Shown here: positions 35,881-48,650 of the stretch, in pieces
Layout: each line of letters opens with the position of its first letter
Numbering within the stretch: position 1 is the first letter of the stretch
Assembly: GCA_030765045.1 (NCBI GenBank)
Contig: CM060970.1
Location: forward strand, 56,367,076 to 56,431,075
Length of the DNA: 64,000 nucleotides
Direction of reading: 5' to 3'
Origin: Tenodera sinensis
Lineage: Eukaryota > Arthropoda > Insecta > Mantodea > Mantidae
Notes under the pieces: generated by a model
The model's database searches: none
Told to the model about the DNA's origin: nothing
The model's input: the letters and a program-made list of their open reading frames with translations, nothing else
Program-made: the position numbers and the translations under genes

Positions 35881-36224
35881 AGGGTTAGGAAAGACACCCG
35901 AAAGATAACCAAGTCCGGGTGACGACGGGCGCAGACATGGACGGGGTCCCTAACGTTTCCAGACTGAACGCACCCGACGCTGCTCCAAATCATGTTTAGG
36001 AAAGCTTAATTTTAATGACATTAAAACGATACTGTACCACACAATTATAATGAACACCAATTGGGCAATCGGTTTGAGGAAAATTAGAGGTATGTAATAC
36101 ATGTCTCACATCCATTGACGCTCCTGATTCAAATGCTTATTTCTGGTAACAAGCTCATGCAATGGAAGAAAAGCAAGAGGGGGCAGGGATGAAAAATCAC
36201 AAACTTTCAAGTAGGTTCGTTAGA
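35881..36224. other. Unassigned
   Basis: Nothing recognised. Confidence 0.3.
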
Positions 36225-36590
36225 TAATGCTTACACAATTTCTTAACTTGCAACATGGAATGTTTCGAAAACGACTGACATTCTGGAAATTTTTTGACTC
36301 AAATTGTGCCTTTTAATGAGATCTGTATTTTTGTCTCTACTTAAAACATTCTTACTTATACCTAAAAAACTCATTAAAATAAAGAGGAACTCCCGATTTT
36401 AGCAGAAAAGCAAATATAGAAATATCTCAAACACAGCTCTTTTAACCACAGTCGCTAAGGGGATTTTAAGAAAACAAAGGATAACAAGGTTCATCATGTG
36501 AAGTGTAGTATGGATTTGGGGATTTTGTTGAAAATTCTTTGCGTCGCATGCTATACTTAAATATGAAGTTTGGTATCTATCAAATTTTTA
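36225..36590 (-). repeat. R1 fragment (minus), strongly diverged
   Basis: TTTAATGAGATCTGTATTTT and GTTGAAAATTCTTTGCGTCG are in reversed R1 order. Confidence 0.5.
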
Positions 36591-36839
36591 ATGGGGAAAA
36601 CAATAGACCTTAAGCGATATAAAATCTTGTAAGAGCGGGTTCTATGTTATGGATTGGGATAGGAATTTTTAAGTACCATATCCGGGCCAGAAGGAAATAA
36701 AGTTGAACTGTCACTGACTATAGACTGTGGTGTCGCAGACAAGCCACTCCTATTCCTCGTACATTCTTTTGGCATTTGCAAACAGGACTCAGATCGTATT
36801 TTACATGCCTGTCACTGACATTTGGCCTCTTTTGGTTTT

Positions 36840-37500
36840 CATTCTTTGTAGTGCAAAGGTTTGAGAGCAGATAACTTGAAGCCAACAACTTTAGAATTTC
36901 TGTTTGGTGCCTCTTTGCAATTCAATTTTGTTTGAGAAAGAGAGAGAAGAGAGAACGAATAGCAATTGTCCTCTTGAGAACCTTGAAGGTGCTTAACAAT
37001 TCAAAATTCAAAATAAAGAATATCTCGGAAATGATTAAGGCCACGAAAATGTATTTTACATTAATTGTATGCTTTTACGAGAAATACACCTACGGTTTAC
37101 CAGTTATGTACACATCATTCAAAATGAAGAGGACTTCAGAGGCTACTCCTAGAAAAATGAAGATAAGGGTTTCATTTTTCACGTATTTTGAACATGTATT
37201 TTAATCAACATTGATTTTCAGAAAATCACATTTTTTTTTTGAAAAATGATTCATTGGTCTAGGTTAGGGAGATTTTAATGAAATTAACCTTTGTATTGTA
37301 TTATTGGCAGATGCTAAACATAGATACCAAGTTTAGTATATAGCTGACTTTTCGTTTTTGAATTATCTTGTTCACAAACACGGACTTTTTCTAGAAATAC
37401 TTCTCTAGGGTTCAATGGGCCTCAAAATGTGTACTTCTGATGAAAGCTCTACATCGAATTTTTGAACGGCGTGCCAGTCGTACCTGCTAGTTAGGTGAAT
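36840..37500 (-). repeat. R1 dispersed repeat, copy O (minus)
   Basis: From CATTCTTTGTAGTGCAAAGG to ACATCGAATTTTTGAACGGC. A 90-codon plus frame at 36932-37204 runs through it antisense to the element and is a by-product. Confidence 0.7.
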
Positions 37501-37584
37501 ATGAAGTAAAATTGCTTTTTGATGGCTTTTGATGTTTTGTTATTAACGTCCTCCAACATAGTCTCATATCGGCGAATGAATGAA

Positions 37585-37775
37585 ATGGCTGAAATGGTAC
37601 CCAAAGGAGCCCGAGGTCCATAGATCTTTAAGCTGCCCGGCATTTTTCTTCTCACGATAAGAGAAAACCTCGGAAAAAACCTTTTCCGGATAACTCACCC
37701 TAAGCGAGATTCGAACTCGTGACCTCTTGGATATGAGACAAACACGCTACCACCACGCTACAGAGATGGGTGAAG
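37585..37775 (-). mobile_element. tRNA-derived SINE, family A (minus strand)
   Basis: Minus strand: CTCTGTAGCGTGGTGGTAGC (box A), CGAGTTCGAATCTCGC (box B), GAGTTATCCGGAAAAGGTTT. It is close to the copy at 21795-21935. Confidence 0.8.
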
Positions 37776-39162
37776 TGTATTTCATAACATGTATTCCTAG
37801 TGAAGCCTCATTGTATGGTTTTTATGTGGAATGCAAAGGTATCTGTCTACTATTGATAAGTGGTTGAAGAAGTAAACATGTGATGACAGTTGACAGATGA
37901 ATGTGAAGCAACTACTACAATGATTTTGCACTAGTAAAGAAATCTAATTTCCATGAGGATAGAATCTTTGTGCAGTTTCTACATAAAATCATCATCTTTT
38001 TGTAAGTTTTCTTTTCATATCTTAAAGTAGTACGCAAACATGTGCAGAAGTCTCAATGAAGCCCAATGAATAAACAACTGCTGAAGACAAAATAGGTTTA
38101 ATAATCAGAACACTAACCTTATTCTGCAGCAATAAAGCTTTTATCTCATCAACTTTCGCTCATTATGGAAGTCCTTTGTCTTTCTACAAGGATTTTAACC
38201 CGAACCTTGTTATCATAGGAAGAAACCAAGCAACCCAGTGTCGGAATTAATGAATTCTCCGCACTCACTAAAGGAGCATTTGCATAAATAGCTTTTCTCT
38301 TGCCTCGCAATCATATTCTCTCGCCGCTTCTTCCTAAGACCACAGGATTAAGTTTTGGGTTGCTGAAGTACTTCAGTGAAAGGCGCAGTCTCTGTCCTTG
38401 TCTCGGGCACGTTTCTCCTCAGCTCAGAGACAGAGAAAGACAATGTATACTTACTGCAAGCTGATGTACATACTTATAAATCATTCCGTTCTTAAAACCC
38501 AACTTGATGTAAACACATGACAACTTCGAAGTGTGGGAAACCAAAGCACACTATAACATGTGGTACCTTCAATATACATGATTATCTGTGGGTTTTGAAG
38601 GAGTAAGTTAAGGGGCTCTGGGACTGAAATTTGAATTTTCTATGTTTTTATAGATATGCAATCAATATTTTGCACACTTAACGGTATTTGTGTTATAAAC
38701 TACCACACAATCTGTTTTATAGTTTTTAGGGAATTAATTATTTCATTTATTCACAATGTGAAAATATCTTAATATTCAAAATATTCCATGCGCATCAAAA
38801 ATTAAAATATTTCAACAGTTGTATTATTTGTGAAGCTCTAATTGCCCAACAAATGCCGTCAATTTTTGGCAGGTATAAAAAATAAATACTTTTAAAGTAA
38901 TTACGTTCTTTGCTTTGATGGACAATGAATATATTTTTTAAAACTTTGTGTGTTTCCAATTTTTTAAAGCTATACAAATTTTCTGATTTTGAAACCAGAG
39001 ACTGGAGTTGAAGTCACATAAATGGAGCATATGCTGGAAAAATTCTAAGAGCACAGCACAAAAGGTAATACGCATGGAGCTGTTAGTGTATTAAAAATAT
39101 AAAACAGGAAAAAAAAAACACCAATTTTTCTACATAATACATCATGATCATGAGTTAATTAC
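37776..39162. other. Non-coding stretch, nothing recognised
   Basis: No supported gene or family repeat. Confidence 0.4.
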
Positions 39163-39251
39163 CTGTTTGTCACATCTTCCCTCTTTTGTCTAGTTGTCTC
39201 CTCAGATTTGGTTGTTTTTGAGCTCTTTTTGGCCCTTATTTTCTTCAAACA
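39163..39251 (-). CDS. Possible short internal exon, Lys-rich
   Basis: Minus strand. A TTTTTTGCAG acceptor precedes an 89 bp open segment that ends at an AACAG/GTAATT donor. It encodes about 29 residues rich in Lys, Thr and Arg (for example LKKIRAKKSSKTTKSEE). There is no neighbouring exon I can link, and Lys-rich sequence is easy to find in AT-rich DNA, so this is weak. It would have to belong to a minus-strand gene whose other parts lie elsewhere. Confidence 0.22.
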
Positions 39252-40942
39252 CTGCAAAAAATTTAAGCAGAAAAGGGATGTTTAAATATAGCGCACATGG
39301 CATTTAAAGGCTGTGCTAGACCTTTAAAAATGGCGGAATCTAAAGATTTTCACTGATGACTGCAGGTTTGGGGAACATTCACATGCATAAACATAAAAAT
39401 CGTCAATCTGATAAATTTTTAGTCATTTAATTTCGAAACGTTAGACTAATATGAAGTTGTAAATAATATGAATAATAAAACTAAACGGTCGCGTTATGGC
39501 AATATTTGGAGAACAAAATGTTGCAAGAAAAATTTAGAGCTGATTACAATACACAATGTGTGTTATTTCCCCCTTAGTTTCAGCATTCTCAAGACATGCC
39601 ATATTGCAAGATGAAATCGTTCCTAAGTCTTACCTAAATAACATATTTAGAATTTTCCATTGCTAAAGCTTGTCACCCCGGATACATTTGATATTTGCTT
39701 TCGCGTTTCAGGTCTTTTTGCTTAATTAGTAACAATTCCTAAATAAAAATGTGTTGCAAGTAGGGTAACGAGGATAGTAAAATCATTTTATATGAATAGT
39801 CTAATATACCTATATAATGATTATAGATATATGCGCGTTTTGTCATTTGTAGAAAAAGTCGTGTGAATGCACACTTGTCAGATTTTTTGCTAATATTTTA
39901 CATTTTATATCAACATATTTGCTTCTTTATGTGTAAGAATAATAAGAATAAGAAGTCCATCACATCCCTTAGGGGCAAGAGTCTCCTGCCTGTCGGGAGG
40001 ATTAGCTTGGTATTGCTTATAGGGTGAGCTTATCCTTGAGAGCTATCTGTTCTCTGTTGAACTGGTTATTCCATTTATCGTTTCCTCTTAGCCTTCCTGT
40101 TGCTTATAGTAGATCTAACTGTCTCTCTCTTCGCATAATATTTAAATTTATCCCCTATAATATCTATCTAATTGTTCTCCTATATCTTTACACTTTATTC
40201 ATTCCGTCAATTTCCATTATTCAGTCACTTCACTGTTTGTATGTATTTTGTTCCTTTCACATTTTGATGTCCTTTCTATCCACATATATACCTATTACTT
40301 ATACAAATATATAAGACATACATATATCTATGTTATTATTTCTAACTGTTGCACTCTATCACTATGTTGCTAGCATCTGCTTCTATTGAAGTCTCTGGCT
40401 ATTCGAGTCCACTGTATATCTAAAATTTCTTTGAACTCTTTGGATTCGAACTATATATGAATAGCTGTGCTTAATTATTGTGTTGCATACGAAAATGTAT
40501 TGCATTTTAGACTATAAACAGTTTGACATAGCTCTTTTTATGGCGTTAAGGCCTTGGGATTTATACCAACATTTTTCTTATTTATCAAAAATCAATTTTT
40601 CATAGATATTGTGGGTGCATTTTTGTCAGGATGGATAACGGTATTATATGGTTACCTACCATCTTTGGGGTGTGGGGAGGGCATCTATTTTACAGTGGGT
40701 AATAAAGAGTTTCTCCAAAATTTACCGTCTGGAAAATAGAGAAACTTTTAAATGACGCATGGCAGTACCGCGGGAATTGTTTGCCCTGCACTGCGCTATT
40801 TCTCGCCGGGTTTCTTCCCTCTCCGTGTGCCGGCTAATTCGTTTACGCGAAATCTTACTACAGAGGTTGGTACGTTGACACCGGTGTTTTAGTGTTATGA
40901 TGTGTTAGTGCTGCTTTATATACTTCGACACACAGGATCGTC
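39252..40942. other. Non-coding stretch with an R1 3'-end scrap
   Basis: 39850-39890 resembles the R1 3' end (AGAAAAAGTCGTGTGAATGC). 40745-40860 is GC-richer but unassigned. The 96-codon plus frame at 40024-40314 is hydrophobic and compositionally unremarkable. Confidence 0.35.
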
Positions 40943-40949
40943 ATGTGTG

Positions 40950-41077
<128 letters not shown>

Positions 41078-41105
41078 ACATCAGTGATGACAATTTATAA
41101 GCAGA

Positions 41106-41346
41106 TTTCCTGTTGTTCGTACACCTCACAGAGAAATCGTTCGTAATCTCGTGTATTGATTTAGGAAAACGAAATGTATTTTTAATAAGAAACCGAAAGT
41201 TAATACCCGTGTTGTTACAGATGAAAAACTAAATGATATCGCAGTAAAATTAAAACTAAGGCGAAAGAAATTTCTGACGAAGATTGCACAGGAATCAGCA
41301 ATTTTGCAAAACTAGCCTTATGTGAATAAAGTTTTATACAATTTAG
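41106..41346 (+). pseudogene. IS630/Tc1/mariner-type transposase N-terminal remnant
   Basis: A single plus frame from 41106 reads FPVVRTPHREIVRNLVY, stop, FRKTKCIFNKKPK, then TRVVTDEKLNDIAVKLKL and FLTKIAQES. This is the DNA-binding part of insect transposases with the pattern FP-V--P-R-T---LV--F--TG, then VLTEEKLD-I---L and L--LAQETG. Only one in-frame stop (TGA in LVY*F) breaks about 65 codons. After that the frame closes and the catalytic part is not found. The (ATT)n tract directly upstream has replaced the extreme N-terminus. There is no evidence of function. Confidence 0.72.
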
Positions 41347-42465
41347 GGTTGAATATGTTGATCCTCTATTGAACTTGTTAGAACTACATGGCTAGAAGGA
41401 TTTAGTGAACTTTAATACAATTTTATATAAAAGATATTTCTGGCAACACAAGGACAAAATGCTCAACATCTTCTTTGACAAACTATGTGACCTGTGGCAG
41501 TGAAAACTAAATATATTAGACACAGACGTTCAATTGCTGCACTCAGTTCCTAAAGAAGGCTATTGAGTTTAAAATGGCCGAAAACTTGACTTTTATTAAT
41601 TTAACATGGGTGATATCCTGAGAAACCATAATTAATAAAATATGTAGTAATTGTAATTATAATTTGAGTAGGAAAATTTGTGCTTGAATTTAAGGCGGTA
41701 TAAATATCCGACTCTAGCAACAAACAGCGTATTTCTCGGTGCCAAGAAAATACCCGCTTGGCCGGACACGCATCCAAACAAAGACTTTGTATATCAAATG
41801 CGGCTCGATGTCGGAGAGCAGCAATTGACAAAAAGAGTGCACACATCTATTTCTAGAGATTTGCAATTGGAATCTTGGTGTCAAAAAGCTTGGTTTATCC
41901 ACAAAAGAAATCAACACAAAACAAACACCTCTTGGCCATAATGTTGTGTGTCTTCTAAAGACACTATCTTTGCATCTCTTTTAAAATCAACTCTGCTTTC
42001 TTGGCAAGTTTCTGGAAAATATGCAGAGGAAAAGGGAAACTGCCTTTAGCTTATTTCAAGGAAGCTCTACCGGATAATTGCCATTCGATGTCTTTGCTGA
42101 GAAGAGAAGCTTGGAACGTTCCCTGCAGCTGCTTTCTTTTGTGTACCAAATTCCTATCGTGCCTCGTAAATAACGTCTTGACGGTAACGTTATTCGTTCA
42201 TCTAAGAAAATGAGAAGCATTTAAAGATCGTAAACTAATTTCGCTCTTGGCAGTAACCTGTAAAACATCTCGTCAGATTAGAGCTTTGCATGTTCAGCGA
42301 CTCTTCTGCGAGAATAACAATGCTGAACATAAAAGTATTTCTTCTTTCCACTTGACATCGATTACGAAAGTGTTTATCAAAGAAAGCTTTCCAAGTATGT
42401 AGAACATAACTGTTTACATACACGCTGCGGAAAGAATAATCTGTTATTTAGTTCACAATTGCCGA
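41347..42465. other. Non-coding stretch, nothing recognised
   Basis: Frames at 41678-41941 and 42001-42213 on the plus strand have no recognisable motif. Confidence 0.4.
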
Positions 42466-42905
42466 TCGAGATGGCCCCGCGGTAGCGAGTGAGGCAGGAA
42501 TACGCGAGTTAGGTTCGATTCCCGTTGATCGCCCACTCTGGGTTTTCCATGGTTTTACCTGGTTGTACCGAATGCTGGGGTGGTTTCTCATCTACCACTA
42601 TTTCCTTTCCATCGTTTCCCTTTAATTTTGTTTCCTTCGCAACTTTCACGCATGCTTCTGGGTTTCATGGTGTATGGCGGTGACGGACAGATGTCGCAGA
42701 TGCTTGTTCAATGGAAAGTGGTCACTAGAGGGCTGCTTGGTTAACGGGTTGTTCATCGTCTTCCCTATGCAGCTCCAGAAATGAAACGGGTCTTCAAGAT
42801 TGCAACTGTTGGGACTTCCACGCGTCCCTGTGGACTGTCTGTCTGCAGCCTATAGCATCCTGCAGCTCCTTCATTTCATCCGTTTCTCCTGGCAATTGTT
42901 GAACA
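42466..42905 (+). mobile_element. SINE, GAGATGGC head type (plus strand)
   Basis: Head CCGATCGAGATGGCCCCGCG, then TTAGGTTCGATTCCCGTT (box B), then GGGTTTTCCATGGTTTTACC and a long pyrimidine-rich body to about 42900. This is the longest copy of the family also seen at 11521 and 29395. Confidence 0.7.
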
Positions 42906-43289
42906 CAATAAATCTATGTTGGTCGCATTGTACGAGTTTTACTTAGTTGAATAGTTCTTCAACCCTTCTGCCTACTTTCCTTTTACTAGTAAAACAAGAT
43001 CTTTGTTTATAAAAGAAACAACTTTACTGAAAGTGAGTTTCTCTTTTACCTATCCATGTTAGTGTAACAAGAATTCACGAAAAAGTTTCGCCATAGGCTT
43101 TAAGCTAGATGTTTCGGAATTCGCTAAAATGGCGTACCAGCAGTGGGTCCTATAACTAAACATGATTCGTTACTGGAGAAATCAAAGAAATAAACTTAAA
43201 GTTGCGGAAAAATGAACTCGACCTTTTCGTGGCCTAAGAAAGGACGCCATGTTGTAGTGGGCGATGCAGTGACGGAGTGGGTAAAAGAT
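42906..43289. other. Unassigned
   Basis: Nothing recognised. Confidence 0.35.
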
Positions 43290-43655
43290 AAAAAGAGAGG
43301 AGAGGAAAGGAGGAGAGAAGAGAGGAGCGGATAGGAGAGGGGAGGGAAAAGGAGAGAAGAGAAGAGAGGAGAAGTGAAGAGAAGAGGGGAGGGGAAAGGA
43401 GAGCAGAGGAGAGCAGAGGAGAGAAGGGAAGAGAAAAGAAGGGAAGAGAAAAGAGAAGAGGAGAAGAGAAAAGAGAAGAAAGGAAAAAAAGAAGAGAAAA
43501 TAGAAGAGAGAGAAATGAAGAGAAGAAAAAAGAAGAGAAGAGAGAAAGTGGAAGAGAGAAGAGAAGATATAAGAGAAGAGAAAATACGAAAGAAGCGAAG
43601 AGAAGAGAAGAAAAGAAAAGAAAAGAAAAGAAAAGAAAAGACAAGAAAAGAAGAG
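43290..43655. repeat. Polypurine tract (GA/GGAGA/GAAAA-type)
   Basis: About 365 bp with almost only A and G on the plus strand. The shifting period of 4-6 bases follows GAGAGG, GAAGA and GAAAA. It can form triplex (H-DNA) structures. Long Ser/Leu/Phe-rich and Arg/Glu/Lys-rich frames on both strands are products of composition, not genes. Confidence 0.95.
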
Positions 43656-43808
43656 AGTGTAGTGTAGTGACCTGCGGAATAATACAAATGAAAGGGCGCA
43701 ATAGTGTTCAATAAAAGATAGCTATTAAATTCATACTTTAGAAACACATATCTTATTTGACGGTTTCTAAGACCTTCCGAATATTTCGGTTATAATTCCG
43801 TTAAAAAA

Positions 43809-44257
43809 GGGAATTACTTGTGAATTACTTACACAAAAAACGAGGAATATCTCCGAATTGGTTCACTCTACAAAAACTTATTTGAACATAAATTGTGTGT
43901 TTTAAGGAGATCTACATTTTTCTATAGTAAGATTTAGTCCGTCTCTTACGGTTTACCAGTTATACAAAAGTCATCCATAGTAAATAGGACTTCATGGGCC
44001 TATAGCCAGAAAATTCAAGATATACATTTCATTTGTCGTAAAAATATCTCAAACATATGGCATTTTAATCAAAATTGTTTGTCATTTTCAAGAAAATACA
44101 CATTTTTTTAAAAATTTTCCATGTAAAGGGTAGTTTAGGGTGGAGCAATTTTCTTCAAAATCTTCGTGTCGCATCCTTGAAAGACATTAAACTATATACC
44201 AACTTTGGTTTTTAACCTACTTTTCGTTTTTGAGTTATGTTATCCACACACTGACAC

Positions 44258-44300
<43 letters not shown>

Positions 44301-44430
44301 CACGGACCTTTTTCTAAAAATGATCTTTTTAGATTCAGGGGCCTCAAAACATATATTTCCGGTGAAAACTCGACATCGAATTTTGGGGGGAATACAACAC
44401 TGTACGTAGTAGAGAAAGTAAAAAAAGCAT
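43809..44430 (-). repeat. R1 dispersed repeat, copy P with (GACA)n
   Basis: From ACGAGGAATATCTCCGAATT to ACGTAGTAGAGAAAGTAAAA. A CAGA repeat at 44258-44300 fills the variable slot. Confidence 0.85.
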
Positions 44431-45084
44431 TTCTTTGTTAGTTGCTAAATATAAATATTTTGGGAAGGAATTGTGTTAGTCAACTATTTTTCTTTGGATA
44501 AAATGCAAAATATGAAGCCGCCTATTGACACTGAATACAGATATAAATCTTTTAAGTCAAACACCAAGAGCCACAGGGTGTAAAAATTAAATGATGATCA
44601 TCCTTAAATAAAACATAATTTCTATTTGACTTATGGTGTGCAGCTTTAATAAATGGCAAGAAGCCCCCAAGGGCTCTCGAATAACGATTTATGAGGAACA
44701 AGACCAAGATGAAAAAAGAAATGTCTGTTTGATGCCCCCAGGAAGCTTCCAGATTGCATTACAAGACTGAAACCCTCAAGCAGCTGAGAAAAAAGGATAT
44801 GCAAGAGATCCATGAAAAAAGTTACAAATGAGATCAAGGCTGAAGGTCACAAATAGCACTGGATGAGTACTTTGCAATCCACATACAAATTATGCTTACA
44901 TGTTTCATTTGTTTGTTGCATGCATCTCTCCTAAACATTGCTAATTCACTATCTCTAAACTCTGTTCCATGTAACTTTGCTCCGTATCTCTTAGCCATCA
45001 TGTGCATTAGTCACCTCTTATTGGCTGCTACGGTGGAACAGGTTGTTGTACCATACGATTGGTTCCTTGTTTAACACAGACATT
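44431..45084. other. Non-coding stretch, nothing recognised
   Basis: Coding-like patches near 44650-44860 could not be tied to any family. Confidence 0.35.
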
Positions 45085-45518
45085 TATACAGGATGTCCCA
45101 AAATAAGACCGCCAAATTTGGGAGCTGATAGATAACACTATTTTGAACATTTTTTGTTAAGGAAAGTTTTTGCTGTAGTACTTCGTTTAAGCGCTAGACG
45201 AGTTAATGCCATAGATTACTGCCTCTCACCCAGCTTAAGTATTTAGGGCAAAATCAACTATGAAAATTACTATTGCATTTATTGTATAGGGCACACAATC
45301 TTAATCCAAGGAACAAACACAGAACACATAAACAAAACACAAACATCTCATTGTTTACAGTTAATCACAACCTTACTGTTCAGAGCAAATGTTGGAAGTA
45401 CGCCCATTGCGATTAACACAAAGAGTGCATCGGTGTGCCATATTCTGTCGTACTCTCGCAGACACCAGGTATTTCTATGGTTTGAAAGTTTGTCGGTCTA
45501 ATTTTGGGACATCTATAT
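45085..45518 (-). mobile_element. Element Z: deleted IS630/mariner-type transposon with both ends and a transposase tail
   Basis: The left end TATACAGGATGTCCCAAAAT and the reverse complement of the right end TATATAGATGTCCCAAAATT form an inverted repeat next to TA dinucleotides. Inside, on the minus strand at 45484-45385, ARVRQNMAHRCTLCVNRNGR and a following stop match the C-terminal end of Tc1/mariner-type transposases. The element is about 430 bp, so most of the transposase has been deleted. This structure is typical of MITE birth by internal deletion. TA target choice is typical of this superfamily. Confidence 0.75.
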
Positions 45519-45524
45519 ATTCGA

Positions 45525-45640
45525 GTTGGTCTAGGTGACTCAGTTGTTTCTGTACCGACGTACTGATCTCAAGCGCACAGGTTCAAATCCGGCCCAGAGC
45601 GATGATTTTTAAGGGCACAAGACAGTCCAAACATACAGAA
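45525..45640 (+). mobile_element. tRNA-derived SINE fragment (plus strand)
   Basis: GAGTTGGTCTAGGTGACTCA (box A-like) and CACAGGTTCAAATCCGGCCC (box B), then GATGATTTTTAAGGGC. It lies directly beside element Z. Confidence 0.6.
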
Positions 45641-46659
45641 ATTGCAACAAATTGCAAATTTCTACGTTTCTAATTTTTTGACTTTGCAAATAATTATTTT
45701 AATTTTAGTAAATTGCTGTACATAACTAACTGGTTCAGAACATAGCTGATTATGCTAAGAAAAACCATACAAATGTTTGATTCAGAGAAAATGTACATGA
45801 TGTACATGAATTTACATGTTTTAAGAGAAAATTTTATTATTTTTCTGCTGGATGAAATAATTATTCAGACTACCTTGTCCCCTAAGTGTGCTTAAATATG
45901 ACAGCCCCTTGTCAGTAGAATTACTGGCATGTAAAGGAACTCCAGACCAACTGCACTTATGTGCATGAACCATACTAAATCTTCTAGCTTTTTGTATGTA
46001 ACTGTTATTGTAGAAGTGGAATATAATCATATTTTATAACTGAATTTTGGCACTTAAATGTTAGCTGGAGCTTTACCTCTTTTTCATTTCTTAATATTTA
46101 TTTACGATTTAAGTTATGAACCCGGTAAGTACGAGTTGCAATTTGTTGATTTCTATGATCATTAACGCATGTATAATCGTCAGTTCACCACTGAGTTGTA
46201 ACCTTGCGATTGTAAGCAAACATGTGCAACAGCTGTTAGTAAATTATTAATTTTATTTTTCTGTAATTGCAGCAATTAAAAGAAAAGGCTGATATGCTGC
46301 ATTCACACGACTTTTTCAAATTGTCCCACTACAAAGACGTATTATTCTATTTACTTCTTGTTAATCCAAACAACCTTTCAATTTCCACTTGCACATATCT
46401 TTGTACGGAGAGACCCAAAAACATCCGAACCGCTGCTCAGTGTTTTTGTATTGCGCACCCGATAACGCAGCTAGTGTACACTAGGTCAAGCAGTTGACTT
46501 GTTTTTCTCTGCTCTGAAAGGGCAGTATTGTGATAACGTGTGATTAAGTTATTATTTTGTCCTGTACGTTGTCACCAAGTGCATTATGGTTCACTATTTG
46601 TTTTCTACTGCACAGCGTGTATTTACATATTTATGATTCGTATGTGTTAACCCAGTCAG
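45641..46659. other. Mostly unassigned; R1 end scrap
   Basis: 46290-46318 resembles the reversed R1 3' end (ATGCTGCATTCACACGACTT). The rest is not recognised. Confidence 0.35.
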
Positions 46660-47188
46660 CTCGCCAAGTGAAAGTGCAATTGAGGAAAGATTTCCAGATG
46701 ATCTGCGATTTCTATCTCCGGGGTAACTTAAAGCACAAAGTGCACCAGACAAACCCACACACCGTTGAAGAATTAAAACAAAATATTCATCAGGAAATTG
46801 CCAGCATTTCTGAACGTGAACTACGGCGAGTGATAGATAGCTTTCTAAGGAGGTGGCAAAAATGTATGGGCAACGACGGTGGCCAGTTTCAGCAACTCTT
46901 TTAATAACATTGATAAGTAAAGCTTTTAAAAGTAGTTTTAAAATGTACGGTTGCATCCTCTGTTCTATGACAGCAGCAGTCGCCGCCGAGCGCCGAGGAA
47001 GCGTACAGGCAAAACACAGTGCAGCCGCTTCAGAGTGTTTTGGATCACCCGCTAGCATACAGTAATTTAAGTGTGTTTAAAGAGTGTCGCTATGTCATCA
47101 AGTTCCGCTATAAATTTTGGGTGACTGCTAAATTTACAGCAAATCATTGTGTTCCCTAGTTGAATTCCACTTGAGCACCCTGTATATA
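46660..47188 (+). pseudogene. IS630/Tc1/mariner-type transposase C-terminus with right transposon end
   Basis: In frame up to the stop at 46902-46904, the sequence reads ICDFYLRGNLKHKVHQTNPH, then TVEELKQNIHQEI, ELRRVIDSFLRRW and NDGGQFQQLF. The order matches the transposase C-terminus, with the D of CDFYL at the third catalytic position. The 46557-46660 part upstream is unrelated to the family. Downstream, GAGCACCCTGTATATATA near 47172-47189 resembles a right terminal repeat (TACAGGGTGCTC in reverse). About 80 residues remain. The left end and catalytic core are lost. Confidence 0.75.
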
Positions 47189-47817
47189 TACTTTCCCATC
47201 GAAAAAAAAACCGCGGGAATTTTACTCTCCCTAAAACCTGCCTCTGCCATATGTGCAAGAACCCCGCATGTGCTCAAATGCAGGGAACCTTTTAGCATAA
47301 CAGAATAAGAGCAGGATAGCAACTATTGGTTGTTCCCAATATAGCTTTTGGTATCGACAGCAGCGCTCCTATCTCGACACCACGGGGAAATAAATTGTGC
47401 AGGTAATGTTCTTTCACCAGAATCGGACCCAGGTGCTTGCACAAGCCTCTCCATTAATGCTGGAATTAATAGTGTCGTCACTTAAACTTCTGTGCTCTTT
47501 TTGGAGCCAGATGTGCCGTGGTTATTTTAGCTTTCCCCTTCTGCAAAAATGATAAAATATAGCTCGTTTGTGGTAACGTTTATTTCTCCAACTTTTCAGC
47601 TACTCCATAAGGGTTGTGCTGACTCGCCTGTTTCTCGAATAAAGCTGTTAACGCAAATTAGTAGCTTTCTGCCATCTTTTTATACCTCATTTTCTCTTTA
47701 AGCCTGTTTCCTAATTAATTTATTTCTTTTTAACAGATCAAGCCATCATTAAGTTCGTGTAAGCTTTCGAGAAAGAAATGTTCTGCACTACTTTGGCTGT
47801 TCTCTTTAGTACTTTTG
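47189..47817. other. Unassigned, with a possible decayed SINE
   Basis: Minus strand near 47445 has GGGTCCGATTCTGG, a box B-like sequence, but no box A is clear. Confidence 0.3.
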
Positions 47818-48650
47818 CTTTCTCTACTGCGTACAGTAAGTAGGAAAAGTATTGTATTTAACTCAAAAATTCAATGTCGAGATTTTACCCGAAATACAAG
47901 TATGCTTTGAGGCGCCCTAAATGAAAAAAGTATTTTTAGAAAAAGGTCCGCGCGTGCTTGTGTGCATAACTCAAAAACGAAAGGTGGTTAAGTATTTAAG
48001 TATAATATCTTTCAAGGATGCGACAAGAAGGCTTTGAAGAAATTTTCTCCACCCCAAACTACTCCTCATATGAAACTTTTTACAAAAATCTGTATTTTCT
48101 AAAAAATAGCTCTAACGATTTTTATTAAAATGCTCTATGTTTATAATATTCTTATGCCGAATGAAATGTATATTTTGAATTTTCTGGCTATGGCCCATTT
48201 TGTGGTATTTACTCTGGATAGCTTTTGCATAACTGGTAAACTGGTAAGATATAAACCAAATATTGCTATATAACAAATGTAGATCTCGTTAAGACACACA
48301 ATTTATGTCTAAATGCTTTTTTTAGTTGAGTGAAACCATTTCGGAGACATTCGTTGTTATTTGTGTTATATTTGCAGTACTAAGCTTCTCAAATGGAAGA
48401 TCGTTATTTACCTTTTTATGCGTTCGGCCGTGCAAAGAGAACGGAATTTCAAAGCTTTAAAATATTTGAATATTGCTCAAAGCTTACTGTATTTCAATAT
48501 TCCCCTTGCATCTTTAAGAAAATCAGCAGTATGATAATTTCTGGAAATGTTTATCTCGATTAACAAGAAGAGGACAGAGGAGTAAGAATTTGTACGAATA
48601 GTTAGTATAAGAGTAGAGAAAGTCACGTGAGTGCAATACATCAGATATTT
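47818..48650 (+). repeat. R1 dispersed repeat, copy Q (full length)
   Basis: From GCTTTCTCTACTGCGTACAG to GAGTAGAGAAAGTCACGTGA. All landmarks are in order. Confidence 0.9.

Noticed and set aside
36932..37204. 90-codon plus frame as a gene
   Set aside because: Runs through an R1 copy in the reverse sense and is not conserved in other copies.
43196..43747. 183- and 155-codon minus frames and a 97-codon plus frame
   Set aside because: Open only because the tract is almost pure purine on one strand; Ser/Leu/Phe or Arg/Glu/Lys monotony.
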